DNA of 64,000 nt from Phragmites australis (taxonomy: Eukaryota; Streptophyta; Magnoliopsida; Poales; Poaceae): NCBI RefSeq assembly GCF_958298935.1, contig NC_084932.1, positions 4,319,501 to 4,383,500 on the forward strand. Direction: 5' to 3'. Each line of letters opens with the position of its first letter. Position 1 is the stretch's first letter. Shown in pieces: positions 1-10,552 of this stretch. The position numbers were made by a program, and so were the translations under genes. Under the pieces are notes generated by a model that saw only the letters and a program-made list of their open reading frames with translations, was not told where the DNA came from and did no database searches.

Positions 1-760
1 TCTTGCTGTCTATTTTTGATCATATCTTTTTTCTATCTCTTTGTCTTGGTTTCTATCCATTTTTATTCTAAATAATTTTTTCTATCTCTATCTCTATCTT
101 TGTTTTCTCTTTTATCTCTTTATTTCTCTCATGCTCTATCACTCTGCAATAAGTATCCATTTTTCTCTTTATTTCTTGCTTTCTCTCTCTTTATCTATTT
201 ATCTCTCTATGTGTGTCTTTTTCTATTTGTCTCTCTATCTCTCTTTATCTCTAAGATTTTCTCTCTTTTTATTTCTCTATCTATATCTCTTTATCCGTCT
301 ATCTCTCTCTTTCACTGTCTATTTTTGATTATATCTTTTTTCTAGCTCTCTATCTTTGTTTCTATTATTTTTTATATTTCTATCTAGTTTTTGCTATGTA
401 TTTACACTTCTTGGCTTCTTACATGTCATGAAGATATCTTGTTCCAAACATGTGTAGCGAGAGTTTATTTGTACTGAAATGCCTTTTCACAAGATTATGA
501 TGGGTTATCCTTACATCCCAAAACAAACCAATGTGTAAGTGTTTTATCTGTTTATCAATTTCTGTCCCTACTTCGTATATCTTTTTGCTTCTTTTTTGTT
601 GTGTCTCTCTGAATGTATATATGTCTCTCTTTATTCATTTGTTTTTGTCTCTTTCTCTCTCTACCTCTCTCTCTCCTTGTCTCTCTGTCTCGATCTATAT
701 CTCGTGCTCTCCCTCTTTCTTTGTATTACCACAATGCTAGTCATTGTTTTCTCTCTTTGT
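1..760. repeat. Pyrimidine-rich (TCTCTATC)n low-complexity tract
   Basis: The plus strand is dominated by imperfect tetra- and hexanucleotide runs such as TCTC, TATC and TCTTT over 1-380 and again over 600-720. A more mixed stretch at about 400-540 separates the two. Short ORFs here encode only Leu/Ser/Phe/Tyr-rich peptides and are products of the repeat. No gene is visible. Confidence 0.85.
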
Positions 761-1556
761 CTTGTCTCTCGAATAAATAAGATTCAAATATTACACATAA
801 TATTTTTGTTATTACAAGTGACGCTTTTTTAGATGTGTGTGGAATGATCATGTCTGTGCTGAGACGCCTCTTCATACATTCAAGGTTGATGTCATCATAT
901 TTGTAACACGAACATGTCAAAGTATGTTTTGATTTTCGAGAGGTTTGAGATGCTACTATATAGTGTTGGTTGTACTTATTGTACACTAATTATATATAAC
1001 CGGAGTCCATTTCAAGTGTAAGTGCTTCATTATTTAATTTGTTCTTTGTGCAGCTGCTACTCTCTAATAGTGGTTTTAGGCTCAAGTTTTCTACTTACGT
1101 GAATTCAGTGAAGAATCAACATGAAATATTGCTAAGAGATAAGTCCATGTTCCGAAAGGAAGACGAGAGCAACGCTGCATGGAGTTTGTCTCTTCACCGT
1201 GCTCCCTGCAGTGCAACCTACTAATTTATCAGCCTGTTTCGGACCCGTTATATGATTTTGAATGTCTGGTAGTATTTGTTGGGCTGTGGTTGTCAAAATT
1301 TTATTTGTCCAACGTGGCAACATGTCATTGGTCCAAAATTTGACAGATTTTGTGCCACAAAATGTGTCAACAGATAGATAGCAGGTCCCAAATCAAATTT
1401 GCTAGGTGCACACAAGAATCGTATCAGAAGATTGGTTTTGACTTCATTGCTAAACGTACACGAAGTGTACCAGGACTTGTTCAGTTTATTGCTTGGTGCA
1501 CACAGGCTGTACCAGAGGTGCTGCTGATTATTTTTTGTTGTTGATTATTCTTCGTC
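761..1556. other. Intergenic stretch without a recognised gene
   Basis: AT-rich, non-repetitive sequence. No convincing ORF, LTR pair or terminal inverted repeat was seen. It lies directly 5' of a Copia gag, so part of it (about 1220-1556) may be the element's untranslated leader, but no TGGTATCAGAG-type primer-binding site could be located. Confidence 0.5.
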
Positions 1557-2770
1557 ATGACTTCTTTAAAGTATGATATTTCACTGCTAAATCGAGATAC
1601 AAGGTTTTCTCTATGGCAAGTAAAGATGCGAACTGTTTTTGCGCATACTGATTTGAATGATACGCTTGATAATTTTAGAAACAAAGATCAAAGGTCTTGG
1701 TCTGATGAAGAAAAGAGAAAGGATCGTAAGGCTTTGTCATAAATTCATCTTCATTTATCAAACAATATTTTGCAGGAAGTTTTGCATGAGAAAACCGCTG
1801 CTGCTTTATAGCTAAAGCTGGAATCGATTTGCATGTCCAAGGATCTAACCAGTAAAATGCATCTGAAGATGAAGTGTTCACGTACAAATTACAGGAGGGT
1901 GGTTATGTGTTGAATCATCTTTCGGTCTTTAAGGAGATCGTTGCTGACATACAATCTATGAAGGTAAAATATGATGATGAGGATTTGAGTCTTATTCTTT
2001 TGTGCTCATTACCTAGTTCTTTTGCAAACTTCAGAGATACCATATTATACAGTCATGATACACTAACTTTGAAAGAAGTTTATGAGGTCTTGCATGCCAA
2101 GGAAAAGATGAAACAAATGGTGTCTAGTGATGGCTCTACTTTCAATGAAAAAGGTTTGATTGTGCGTGGCAGGACAAAGGAGAAGAATTCGCATAATAGC
2201 CAAAGAGATAAAAGTTCAAACGGTTACAGGGGTCGTTCAAAGTCCAGAGGCAAAGAAAAATTCTGCAGGTATTGCAAGAAAAATAATCATGACATATCTG
2301 AATATTACAAGTTAAAGAATAAAGAAAATAGGAAAGGTAAATCTATTGAAGAAGGTAAAGCATCTGTTGCTGCTTCTGATAATAGTTCTGATGGAGAGAC
2401 TCTCGTTGCTTTTGCTAGATGTGCTAGTAGTGGTGATGAATGGATTATTGACTCTGCTGCGTCTTTTCATATATGCATACATAGAGATTGGTTCACCACT
2501 TATAATTCTATTCAAGATGCTGGTTCTGTTAGGATGGGTGATGACAACCCACGTCCAATTGTTGGAATTGGATCAATTATGATAAAGATGCATGATGACA
2601 TTGTTAGAATCTTGACAGATGTGAGGCACGTTCCAGGTATGAAAAGGAATCTTATTTCTTTGAATAAATGGTATGATAGGTCAGGTGGAGATGGTATTTT
2701 GAAGGTGAAAAAAAGTTCTCTTATTGTAATGAAAAGTGATTTAAAGTCTGTCAATTTATATCATCTCTGA
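1557..2770 (+). pseudogene. Copia gag and protease, degenerate
   Basis: The first frame (1557-1742) opens with a typical Copia gag N-terminus containing SLLNRDTRFSLWQVKM. It breaks with a stop after about 61 codons. The continuation is readable in shifted frames and is open from 1874 to 2770. A nucleic-acid-binding zinc knuckle begins at about 2262 (CRYC), but its last cysteine is replaced by tyrosine (C-X2-C-X4-H-X4-Y). The aspartic-protease motif WIIDSAAS lies near 2440. Gag would form the virus-like particle and protease would cleave the polyprotein. The stops, frameshift and damaged knuckle argue against function. Confidence 0.88.
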
Positions 2771-3356
2771 GGCACTACAATCACAGGTGATGCCGCTGTA
2801 AGTTTACATTCATTATCAGATTCTGATGCTACTAATCTTTGGCATATGCGTCTTGAGCATATGAGTAAACTTGGTTTGACAGAATTGAGCAAGAGAGGTC
2901 TTCTTGATGGACATAGTATCGGCAAGCTAAAATTTTGTGAGCATTGTATTTTTGGCAAGCATAAGAGGGTGAAATTCAACACTTCGGTTCATACAATAGA
3001 AGGTATTCTTGATTATGTGCATTCTGATTTATAGGGACCATCTCGTAGGTCTTCACTAGTTGGTTCTTGTTATATGTTAACTATTATTGATGATTACTCG
3101 AGAAGAGTTTGGCCTTATTTTTGAAGCATAAATCAGAAGCATTTAAAGCATTTAAAGAGTGGAAGGTTATGGTTGAAAGGCAAACTGAAAAGAAGGTAAA
3201 GAAGCTTCGCACTGATAATGGGATGGAATTTTGTTATGATGAATTTGATTCATATTATAAGTCTGAAGGTATTGTGAGGCACTACACTGTTCCTGGTACT
3301 CCACAAGAAAACGGTGTAGCTGAACGTATGAACAGAACTATCATCTCGAGGCCCTG
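2771..3356 (+). pseudogene. Copia pre-integrase/integrase fragment
   Basis: [12 protein letters not shown] (about 2838) and [11 protein letters not shown] (about 2938) form the His/Cys zinc-binding N-terminus of integrase. The catalytic core follows with HSDL, LRTDNGMEF and the Glu-containing ENGVAERMNRT, matching the D,D-35-E layout. There is a stop right after HSDL (3034) and a frame change near 3105-3120. Integrase would insert the cDNA, but this copy is disrupted and lacks its C-terminus. Confidence 0.88.
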
Positions 3357-3542
3357 AGGCTGATAACTTGAAGCTGCAACACCAAGACTGTGTGTTTTTT
3401 TTTCTGTTTTCTTTATGTTTGGAGTTTTTTACGATACCCAATTGTTGCTTTTGGTTATGATTAATAACGAGTTGTTTGCAAGATTTGAGAAGTAAAGAGC
3501 TTGTTGCGGTGAAGTCAGAGGTGCTATTGCGAGGGTGGCCTA
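3356..3542 (+). repeat. Copy of receptor-kinase 3' flank
   Basis: This interval is nearly identical to 40728-40912, immediately downstream of RLK-2. Shared stretches include CTGAAGCTGCAACAC-like sequence, a T-run followed by CTGTTTTCTTTATGTTTGGAG, ACGATACCCAATTGTTGC and GAGGTGCTAT-CGCGAGGGTGGCCTA. A more diverged version lies at about 15020-15130 behind RLK-1. It is probably the 3'UTR/downstream part of a lost kinase copy, bounded on the left by truncated Copia and on the right by an LTR. Confidence 0.85.
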
Positions 3543-3721
3543 TGTTAGATAGATGTCATGTACACACCTCGCGTTCACACCTTGTGTTCACACCGGCCTC
3601 ATGTTCACATCGGCTGTTAGACAATGTCGTGTTCACACCAGCCTCGACTGGCTATATATATGTGTAACCTATGTACCTTGAACAATCAATCAATCAGTTG
3701 CGTGAATTATCTCCATCAACA
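3543..3721 (+). mobile_element. Short (about 180 bp) 5' LTR of a Copia-like element
   Basis: The segment begins TGTTAGATAG and ends CATCAACA, with TG/CA termini. It is followed at once by TGGTATCAGAG (3722-3732), the usual initiator-tRNA-Met primer-binding site of plant Copia elements. It inserts into the kinase 3' flank just after GGCCTA. The homologous uninterrupted flank at about 40905 continues GTATTGTTTG instead. No matching 3' LTR was found. Confidence 0.75.
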
Positions 3722-3732
3722 TGGTATCAGAG
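3722..3732 (+). other. Primer-binding site (tRNA-iMet type)
   Basis: TGGTATCAGAG directly follows the LTR end at 3721. This is the site where minus-strand cDNA synthesis is primed in Copia elements. Confidence 0.75.
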
Positions 3733-3771
3733 GGTTTCATTCCTCAACCTAGCCACTAAATCACTTCCGTC

Positions 3772-4197
3772 ATGCCACCCTCGGGGAGATCAATCCCCAT
3801 GATCTCCATCGGGTGCAACGCAACTCCTGCATTGGGGCGGTGTCCACCGTGCTCCCCACCGCACATCGCCACACACCATGGCCCCGCACCGGCGTTCCTT
3901 ATTGCCGAGTCCTCCTCCGCCGGGGCAGTGTTCGTTGTGCTCTCCAGTGCGCACCCCGAGCCCCCGCACGTCACCGTCTGGCAAGGCACCACGTCGGCGG
4001 TCCTCGTCGTTCGGTGCTCCTCCAGCGGGGTAGCATCTATTGTGCTCTCCACTACGCATCCCACGCCCCTACGCGTCGCCGCCTGCCACGGACCCGTGTC
4101 GGCGTTCCTCGTTGTCCGATGCTCCTCCGCTAAGGCGGCAACGTCGTGCTCTTCACCGCTCCACCCCCACCCCCCTTGGGGAGATCAATCCCCATGA
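3772..4197 (+). repeat. GC-rich tandem repeat in an open 141-codon frame
   Basis: A unit of about 105 bp is repeated roughly three times (starting near 3849, 3950 and 4040). Each unit carries a GTGCTCTCCA-like start and an ending close to GTTCCTCGTTGTCCGATGC. In the open frame this gives a peptide repeat of about 35 residues containing AFLV(V/I)xCSS and VLSSAHP-like blocks. The whole block is bracketed by a 24-bp direct repeat at 3783-3806 and 4178-4201. It sits where the gag of the LTR element at 3543 would be expected, but I see no gag homology. Probably internal sequence of a non-autonomous element. Confidence 0.6.
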
Positions 4198-4267
4198 TCT
4201 CTGCCAGGGGCTGCGCATCCCCTAGTGTAGGGGTTGTGTCGTTGATCCTCTAGATTGGCACACATTA

Positions 4268-4297
4268 GACGATATGTTCAAGGACGGACTGAGCATT
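4268..4297 (+). pseudogene. 30-bp relic of receptor-kinase exon 2
   Basis: GACGATATGTTCAAGGACGG and the following ten bases match kinase exon 2 (near 14232 and 40309) with only two mismatches. That segment encodes the DDMFKDGLNI region of the kinase C-lobe. The match ends exactly where the CACTA terminus begins at 4298, so the transposon interrupted a receptor-kinase copy here. Confidence 0.7.
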
Positions 4298-6990
4298 CAC
4301 TACAACAGAAACAGTCATCCGTACCATCCCATCAGTGATGGTTAGGATAGAACCGGCACTGATACTCAGTATCAGTATCATTGCCGGCTCTTGGAACAAA
4401 CCGGCATAGATACTTCAGTGCCGGCTGATAACCATGAGCTGGCACTGATACTGAGTTTCAGTGCCGGTTCGTATTACGGGTCGACACTAATAAGTCTACA
4501 GTCTATAAAAGATGCCTTCTTCTCCCCCTAACACGTCATCCCCAACTCTGATGCCCCTTTTCGCCACCTCACTGTCGCGACGTCACCTCTGACCTCCTCC
4601 TCCATGACCGAGTCCGTGGTGAGCTTCCTCGAGTCGCTCTCTTCCTTTAGCGCGTGTCGCTTTCACGTTCGCCCGATGCCAGCACGGGTCTTCGCGTTGG
4701 TCGAGTCGCTGCCGCCCTTGTGTGCTCACCACCGGTCGAGCTGCAGTCGGTCCCGTCGGCCAATTGGCACGCCGTTGAGATCGCACACTCACGTAGATGT
4801 TCTAGGTGTTCTCGGTAGGGCCGTTTTTTGCTGTTGCTCGTAGCCGACATGTTTCTCCCCACCCGTCGAGCCACCACCGCTGGTGTGCGCCGCCGCTGGC
4901 CGCCTTTCGGCCAACGCCGTCGACCACCTGTGCCTCAGGCTAGTTTGTGGGAGTGCGCTGGTGCCACTGGTGCCACTCGCTGGCTGAGCCGCACCGTTGT
5001 TCGCCGCCGGCGAGCTCGCCAGTGCCGGGCGGCACTATGCGCCTCCTGGCGCAAGTTGATTTTGACCTGGGTCAGCGCGGCTCGACCCTACGGTCAGTGA
5101 CAGTGGCTAGCCAGCCCCTGGTGAAAAAGGAATTAGGGCCTTTTTAATAATCGGTTAATTCAGAAATTGCCAAACAGAATTATTGTTCAACCATTAAATC
5201 GGCTGAAACTTGCAAAATACATAGGGAATTAAATATAGCTCTAAAAATAGTGAAACCAATTTTGTTAGCTTTGTTTTTATCATGCTCTACATATTAAAAA
5301 TACTTGGAGCCATGATATATGTACTGAAATCCCTTTAATTATTTAAATGTGATTAAGTTTAGGTAATTCAGAATTAATTTATTGTAAGTCCAAAATTGGT
5401 GAAACTACATATTAGTTATTGGTAAGCCATGAAAGTATGTGATTATGCCATTATTACCTAGATCTCTAATTTTCTAGTAGTGATTTAAGGAAAAAATTGT
5501 TAAAATCACCTCTAAATAGATTAAAACCTAGCTTCAATTTTCTAGTATTGAATTAGTAAAAAAGATTAAAATCACCTCTAAATAGATCAACATATTAAAT
5601 ATAAATATTGTGCTATAGGGATGGCAAATCCACCCGCTAGTCGCAAGCGGATGTGGTAGTAATTAGAAGGTGATGGATCATCTAACATGGAGTAATAAAG
5701 ATGCGAGGTAATTCAATAAATTAGATGTGCATTTTGAAATATTTCATGGTTATCATTTCATTGGTTTTTTATTGATTGCTAAAACGTAGTGATAATTATA
5801 AATTTGTAGATGGACCGGACATGGATGTACAAGTCTGATCGTCACTGCCCAGAGTTCTTTCATGGTGTGGATGCTTTTTTGAGGGCTGCCGCAGCGTACA
5901 GAAAGCTAAAAAAACTAGCATGATGATCACTATATATGTTGTTCGTGCATTGATTGCAAGAATAAGAAGCAGTTCTCAGGCATAGAGTATATCAATGCAC
6001 ACTTGTTTCGCAGGGGTTTCAAGCCTGGCTATATCCATTGGACCGAGCACGATGAACATGAGGAGGTTGTGCGTGAAGAGAAGCACACAGTCGAGGAAGA
6101 CGGAGGCAACGATATGATGGATGACGAAGACATCGATATGTCAGCGTTCGAAGATACTTTTGTCGGCAATGATGATGACGACCTAGATGAAATGTTGCAC
6201 AATGCGGAGGGAGACTTCACCAGTGATAGGCAACATGAAAAGTTCCAGCGCATGATGGAGGGCAATAAAACACCGGTGTTCCTGGGTTGTAAGAAAGAGC
6301 ACAACAAGCTACATGTTGTGCTGACATTGCTGCAAATGAAGTCTAGCAATGGTTGGTCTGATAAGGGTTTCAATGAGTTATTACGATTCTTGAGGGACTT
6401 ACTTCCAGAGGGCAACGAGTTGCCTTAAAAACATATACCATACCAAGCAGATTATATGCCCGTTGGGATTGGAGTTGAGAAAATACATGCATGTCGAAAT
6501 GACTGCATGTTGTTTCGCAACGGGGATGCAGACTTGGAAGCGTATCACGTTTGTGGTGCATCACGGTACAAACGCAACGTTGACAATATCGATAGCGATG
6601 ACGTAGGGGAGAAGAGTAAGGATAAAAGACCCTCTGCTAAGATAGTTTGGTATTTTCCTAGAATCTCCTGTCTGAAGAGATTGTTTGCCAACAAAGCGAA
6701 TGCAGAGTTGATGCGATGGCATGCCGAAGGATGCAAGAAAGACGGAATGCTTAAACTTAAAACACCTTACTGATGGAATGCAATGGAGGAATTTCGATAC
6801 AAAATACAAGGAATTCAAAGCTGACAAGAGGAATATAAGGTTTAGGTTGAGAATGGATGGGATGAATCTTTTCAGCAATATGAGCAATAGTCATAGCACT
6901 TGGTCCGTGACTCTTTGTATTTATAACCTTCCATATTGACTGTGTATGAAGATGGAAAAAACTACATCTTCCTTTTGGCAACATGAGCAA
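4298..6990 (+). mobile_element. CACTA (En/Spm) DNA transposon, 3' truncated
   Basis: The left end CACTACAACAGAAACAG (4298-4314) is a classic CACTA terminal inverted repeat. It is followed by subterminal repeats of the GTGCCGG / GGCACTGATAC type in both orientations (4335-4480). An AT-rich region and a TNP2-like transposase pseudogene (5811-6990) follow. No right terminus (CTTGTAGTG-type) was found downstream, so the 3' half is deleted or lies elsewhere. The 500-bp GC-rich section at 4600-5120 has several overlapping short ORFs but nothing I recognise. Confidence 0.85.
5811..6990 (+). pseudogene. TNP2-like CACTA transposase (N-terminal part), broken
   Basis: A transposase-associated domain begins MDRTWMYKSDRHCPEFFHGV at 5811 and breaks with a stop after AYRKLKK near 5922. 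The readable continuation contains CxDCKN and HLFRRGFKPGYIHW (about 6000). The frame at 6003-6428 carries an acidic linker and SNGWSDKGFNELLRFLRDLL. After a stop, 6456-6773 carries KIHACRNDC, CGASRYK and WYFPRISCLKRLFANK, the TNP2 core. A shifted frame (6721-6939) gives IRFRLRMDGMNLFSNMSNSH. Homology ends near 6990. Known members bind and cut CACTA termini; this one has at least three frame disruptions and no C-terminal catalytic part. Confidence 0.87.
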
Positions 6991-7828
6991 TAGTTTATGC
7001 TTTCAATATCATCATTCGCCTATTTCAAATTAATCTTATTTACCATGATAAAAAATAAAAAAACTCGATTCGAAGATGACCTGAGAAAACTCTAATTGGT
7101 GTCCGATCTAACGATTGGTGACACAAACCGTAAACTACAGATTGCGCAGCCCTGAGAGAGATCATGGAAATTGAGTCATCTCCAAAAGGTGGCGTGGTGG
7201 AAGATGTGAAGGTGGGGGCTCAAGAACAGTGTTGGCTTGATATAATGTAAAAGTATGAACATACTGCGTAATTCGTTGGATGTATTAATTGAGTCTCCTG
7301 GGCTATTTATATAAAATAAATAGTGGTTTAAATCCCAAATAATACTAGAGATATCATATCAGAGAGAATAATTCTATCCTACTGTAACTACTGGATCCTT
7401 ACGGTATTATCTAAGAACGACGAAAGGGAGGAGTACACACTAAAAATCGTGAGAAGTCAATCATGGTTGATTCCTTTGGCAATTTCTAAACAGAATCGAG
7501 CCTGTGGATGAGTCGCCTACATGAAGACTATCCTGTCATCACCTGTAACACACATAATTTGGTACGGTACGGCGAAGGATATAAACCCCGGTGGAGTCCT
7601 GGTCGCCGAGGAGACTTTTTGACTCTCCTTTTCTCGCCGGAGACTTTGCCCGGCAGGCCGCAAAATTGCCCAGAAATTCCCTGGAAAAAAGAACTGCCCA
7701 GAAAAAGCTACGCATTGCAATCGAGCCTGTCCATCAATTCACTCACTGAGGCAGCAAGAAGTGAAGCACGTGTTCAGTGCCAGTATCTGCCATTCTGCCA
7801 ACCCACACACTCTGTAAGCAAATGAGGA
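6991..7828. other. Intergenic, no recognised gene
   Basis: AT-rich to 7500, then mixed. A 105-codon ORF at 7508-7825 has no recognisable motif and unusual composition. The text around 7220-7440 resembles an LTR tail in composition, but no pair or primer-binding site was found. Confidence 0.45.
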
Positions 7829-7948
7829 CATCCAGCAACATGCATGAACCTGCTCCAAGTCTGCCTTGACGGCTCATTGATTGACCCAAATGTGGCAGAC
7901 AAATGTTAGGCCTAATATTTTGTCGTCATGATGCAAGCTGCCATGTTG
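7829..7948 (+). repeat. Upstream-region direct repeat, copy 1 (120 bp)
   Basis: It starts CATCCAGCAACATGCATGAA and ends GCTGCCATGTTG. It is about 85-90% identical by eye to 8440-8558. The two copies are separated by about 490 bp of AT-rich DNA. Copy 2 leads directly into a kinase-type leader, so this appears to be duplicated receptor-kinase promoter DNA. Confidence 0.85.
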
Positions 7949-8439
7949 TAGTTAATTTGTGTGATTGTTTATGTAATGTTAGGTATCAAACACTCTAGCA
8001 TTACTAGGGCACTAACCATGCGACTATACGCTAGTTAGACTCATTGTAAGATGTCATATATTGCTATTTTGCTTATTCGATTGCTAAGATTAAATTTTTG
8101 ACAAGTGGAATGGCTGAATGATTATAACATATGTGATCGTTTTTTTTCACATGCTATCTGACAAAAAAAAATATTTGTTACCGCACCATTTTTTATATGT
8201 ATTTGATTCATACTCATGATCAATACTATCCGTGACGTATTCAGTACGACAATATTTGCATTTGGCTCCGATTCAAAAAAAAAAGAGATATGGATACAAA
8301 TGATATCCATTCGATTTCGAGTCGATTTCACCCCTATGTGCGTGTGTGTGAGAGGGGGGGGGGGTCTGACTGCTTGTACTCAAGAAGAAAACACACCATG
8401 TTGATGAAAGCTATTTAAAAGGGGTTCCAATAATTGAAG

Positions 8440-8558
8440 CATCCAGCAACATCCATGAAACTGCTCCAAGTCTACCTTGACGACTCATTGACTGACCCAA
8501 AAGCGGCAGACAAATGTTAGGCTGAATTTTTTGTCGTCTGATACAAGTTGCCATGTTG
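8440..8558 (+). repeat. Upstream-region direct repeat, copy 2
   Basis: Second copy of the 7829-7948 block. It shares CATCCAGCAACAT, CTGCTCCAAGTCT, CTTGACG-CTCATTGA and GGCAGACAAATGTTAGGC. It continues into a TATA-like box and leader at 8590. Confidence 0.85.
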
Positions 8559-8830
8559 GGGCTCTCAGTGCAAGTTCCATCCATCTCTCTATATATAAGT
8601 AGCAGCCTCATCAGCTCGGTCCTTGTGTCTCGTGGCGGTGACCTCATAGCCAGTGATCTCATCGACGCCCGGCCGGTGCGCTGGGCGGGTTGATCGGGCT
8701 CCACAGGCACTGGATGGCCGGCTAGCTTCACTTCGGGTGCCGGTCTCGACTCGTGCGAGCTGTAACTGTAAGCACCTTTTGCTTTTGTTTTTGTCCCCGA
8801 CCATTTTAATTTGTAGTGGAGATCGGAGCC
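8559..8830 (+). promoter_or_regulatory. Receptor-kinase-type core promoter, leader and 5'UTR intron donor
   Basis: TATATATAAG at about 8590 is a TATA-box candidate. The leader ends in CTGTAACT/GTAAGCACC, a consensus splice donor at 8768. The following CCCCGACCATTTTAATTTG is matched at about 48765-48790, upstream of RLK-4, as CCCCGGCCGTTTTAATTTG after the same GTAAGCACC donor. This suggests the family has an intron in its 5'UTR. RLK-1's ATG is 2.6 kb downstream, with insertions between, so this promoter may be displaced or may drive a very long leader intron. Transcript data would decide. Confidence 0.6.
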
Positions 8831-8867
8831 GGCACTAGGATTTCAACATAGGTCGGATGTGCACATT

Positions 8868-9033
8868 ACTCCCTCCAGACATAAAAAGGGTGTTGTTCGG
8901 ATTGCGTCTATTCACCGACTACTTTCCATCTTTGCATTTTCCTTCTTAATCACCGAGTACTTTCCATCTTTCCATTTCATTCCTTTAATCATAGGTCAAT
9001 CACAAATAATACTTTGTATTTAATCACGGAGTA
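8868..9033. mobile_element. Possible decayed Stowaway-like MITE
   Basis: ACTCCCTCC at about 8868 is the common Stowaway left end next to a TA. An imperfect partner CACGGAGTA lies near 9025. The body is AT-rich with a repeated ACTACTTTCCATCTTT / GTACTTTCCATCTTT. The right terminus is poor, so this stays tentative. Confidence 0.35.
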
Positions 9034-9226
9034 AATATTTGTTTCTTTTGGTAGGAGCAAGCTTATCATGACAGTTGAACACACACTCCTCATCCTCTAG
9101 GTGGAAGAGAAATATTTATCTTCCACCCAGAGAGCGGAAAATATTTTTGCACAGACAAGTAAATGCCATAAGTGTCTATTTTTGTAATTTTTGAAAACAA
9201 ACCTATATTTATGCTACTTTTGAAAA

Positions 9227-10490
9227 TCTCTACTATATAAAATATGAGTTGGTTCCTGCATCACCTCTTCTCCCTACTCTCTTCTCATCTAATAAAAACC
9301 CCTAAAATTCAAGTAATTTACCTACTTTAGCCATCCACCATCGTTCTCCAACCTTATCGTCTCGTTACCAGCTACAGATATAGAATTCGTTTTACTAATA
9401 AAAATAAAGAAAGAAATTAGAAAAACAATTAGCGGATAATATCCTCCTCATTTCAGATCCATCTGAAATCAAACTACGGCATCGCTTATTCGTTCTGCGG
9501 CGCTGCATGATGTTGGCGGTTCGGTGATTGGGGAAAACAGAGGAGACGCTCCGATGGGAAATTGGGTGTGGCAGAGAGAGAGAGAGCTGTGGTGGTGCAG
9601 TGAGTCGGCGGAGGTGATCGCCGGCCTTAAATAGACGAGGTAAGGTGATGGACGGGAAAATATCCGCCCATCAATGAGATTTTTCTTGCTGGTGATGAGA
9701 CTGAACAGTGATGCAAGCATGGTGTAATCGCGGTGTGGTTACGGCGGTGGAAAAGTTACGAGAGATGGAGAGATGGGATGGGAGGAGTAGAGTTACTAGT
9801 CATGGCAGCGTCAAGCTCCGAAGTCATCGTCGACACTCGACAGCGAGTAGTTTGGTCAAAAGTTGCGAGCTAGCCGACAGAATAGGACAACGGGTTCTCG
9901 TGCGCACATGCTACTTGTGGGGCTCACATCGGCGTTGATGTGACAAGACAACTAGAGACCAAGAGAGGAGAGACAGGGAGGTATGGGCGAGCGAGAGGAC
10001 GTGGGAGACGAGAGGTTGACGAAGGGGCGGTGTGGCTGGGCCAGGCCGGGCTGAAAGAGAGGGTGATTTGGGTTTTGGCCCAGAGAGGTTTTAGGATTTA
10101 GAATAGGTTTGATGATTTCCAGACATAGAGAAATTCGAATTTGAACTCGCAATGAAAAAATCCAAATAAATCTAAAAAGTTCAAAAAATGAAATATGATG
10201 AGCTTGTGCATATTTTTCAAATTTGGTACGTATTTGGGATACTTTTGCCCGATCAAATTTGTTTTAATTTCAAAAAGGTCAAATATATAGTGATTTTTAA
10301 ACAATGGCAAAATACAGGATTACAACTAGTGCATAGATCCATGGTTTACACGGCGTCTCTACTGTTTACATTGCTACTGGTTTTAATGTGTGGATATAGT
10401 ATAATTGCTGCATCTTCCTGATAATTGGTTTAGGAATTAAAAAGACACTAAAGTGTGAGTATTTCCAACAGAAACTAGTTTGTGTTCTGG
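9227..10490. mobile_element. Insertion in the RLK-1 upstream region with Helitron-like left end
   Basis: TCTCTACTATATAAA at 9227, preceded by A, fits the 5' consensus of grass Helitrons (TCTMTAYTA). I could not find a convincing 3' hairpin plus CTRR end, so the right border is unknown. The interval contains a block at about 9670-10050 that recurs at 43965-44350 next to another kinase fragment. No intact coding sequence was identified; short ORFs on both strands lack domains. Confidence 0.35.
9670..10050 (+). repeat. Dispersed GC-rich repeat, copy 1
   Basis: It aligns with 43965-44350. Shared text includes GAGATTTTTCTTG, GAGAGATGG-GAGATGGGA, AGTCATGGCAGCGTC, ACTCCGAAGTC, CGTGCGCACATGCTACTTGT and GAGGTTGACGAAGGGG-GGTG, with small indels. 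It shows no protein homology. Both copies lie 5' of receptor-kinase DNA. Confidence 0.8.
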
Positions 10491-10552
10491 AATTGAGTAG
10501 ATCGGCTGCAGCTAGACTTGTGATACTTGAGGCATTTGTTTTCAATAATGTG

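Larger units (their letters stand above)
1557..3356 (+). mobile_element. 3'-truncated Ty1/Copia retrotransposon
   Basis: Gag, protease, pre-integrase and integrase-core homology follow in the Copia order (PR-IN-RT-RNaseH). The sequence stops just after the integrase signature TPQENGVAERMNRT near 3345. No reverse transcriptase, RNase H or LTRs are present. From about 3350 the sequence switches abruptly to DNA shared with the 3' flank of the receptor-kinase genes. The element is therefore a fragment that cannot move by itself. Internal stops and frameshifts show it is old. Confidence 0.9.

Noticed and set aside
41..832. Leu/Ser/Phe-rich ORFs resembling membrane proteins
   Set aside because: Products of the TCTC/TATC simple repeat, open in several frames.
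3772..4197. A host gene of 141 codons
   Set aside because: Tandem-repeat composition, position right after an LTR and primer-binding site, and equal openness of other frames argue for element-internal DNA.
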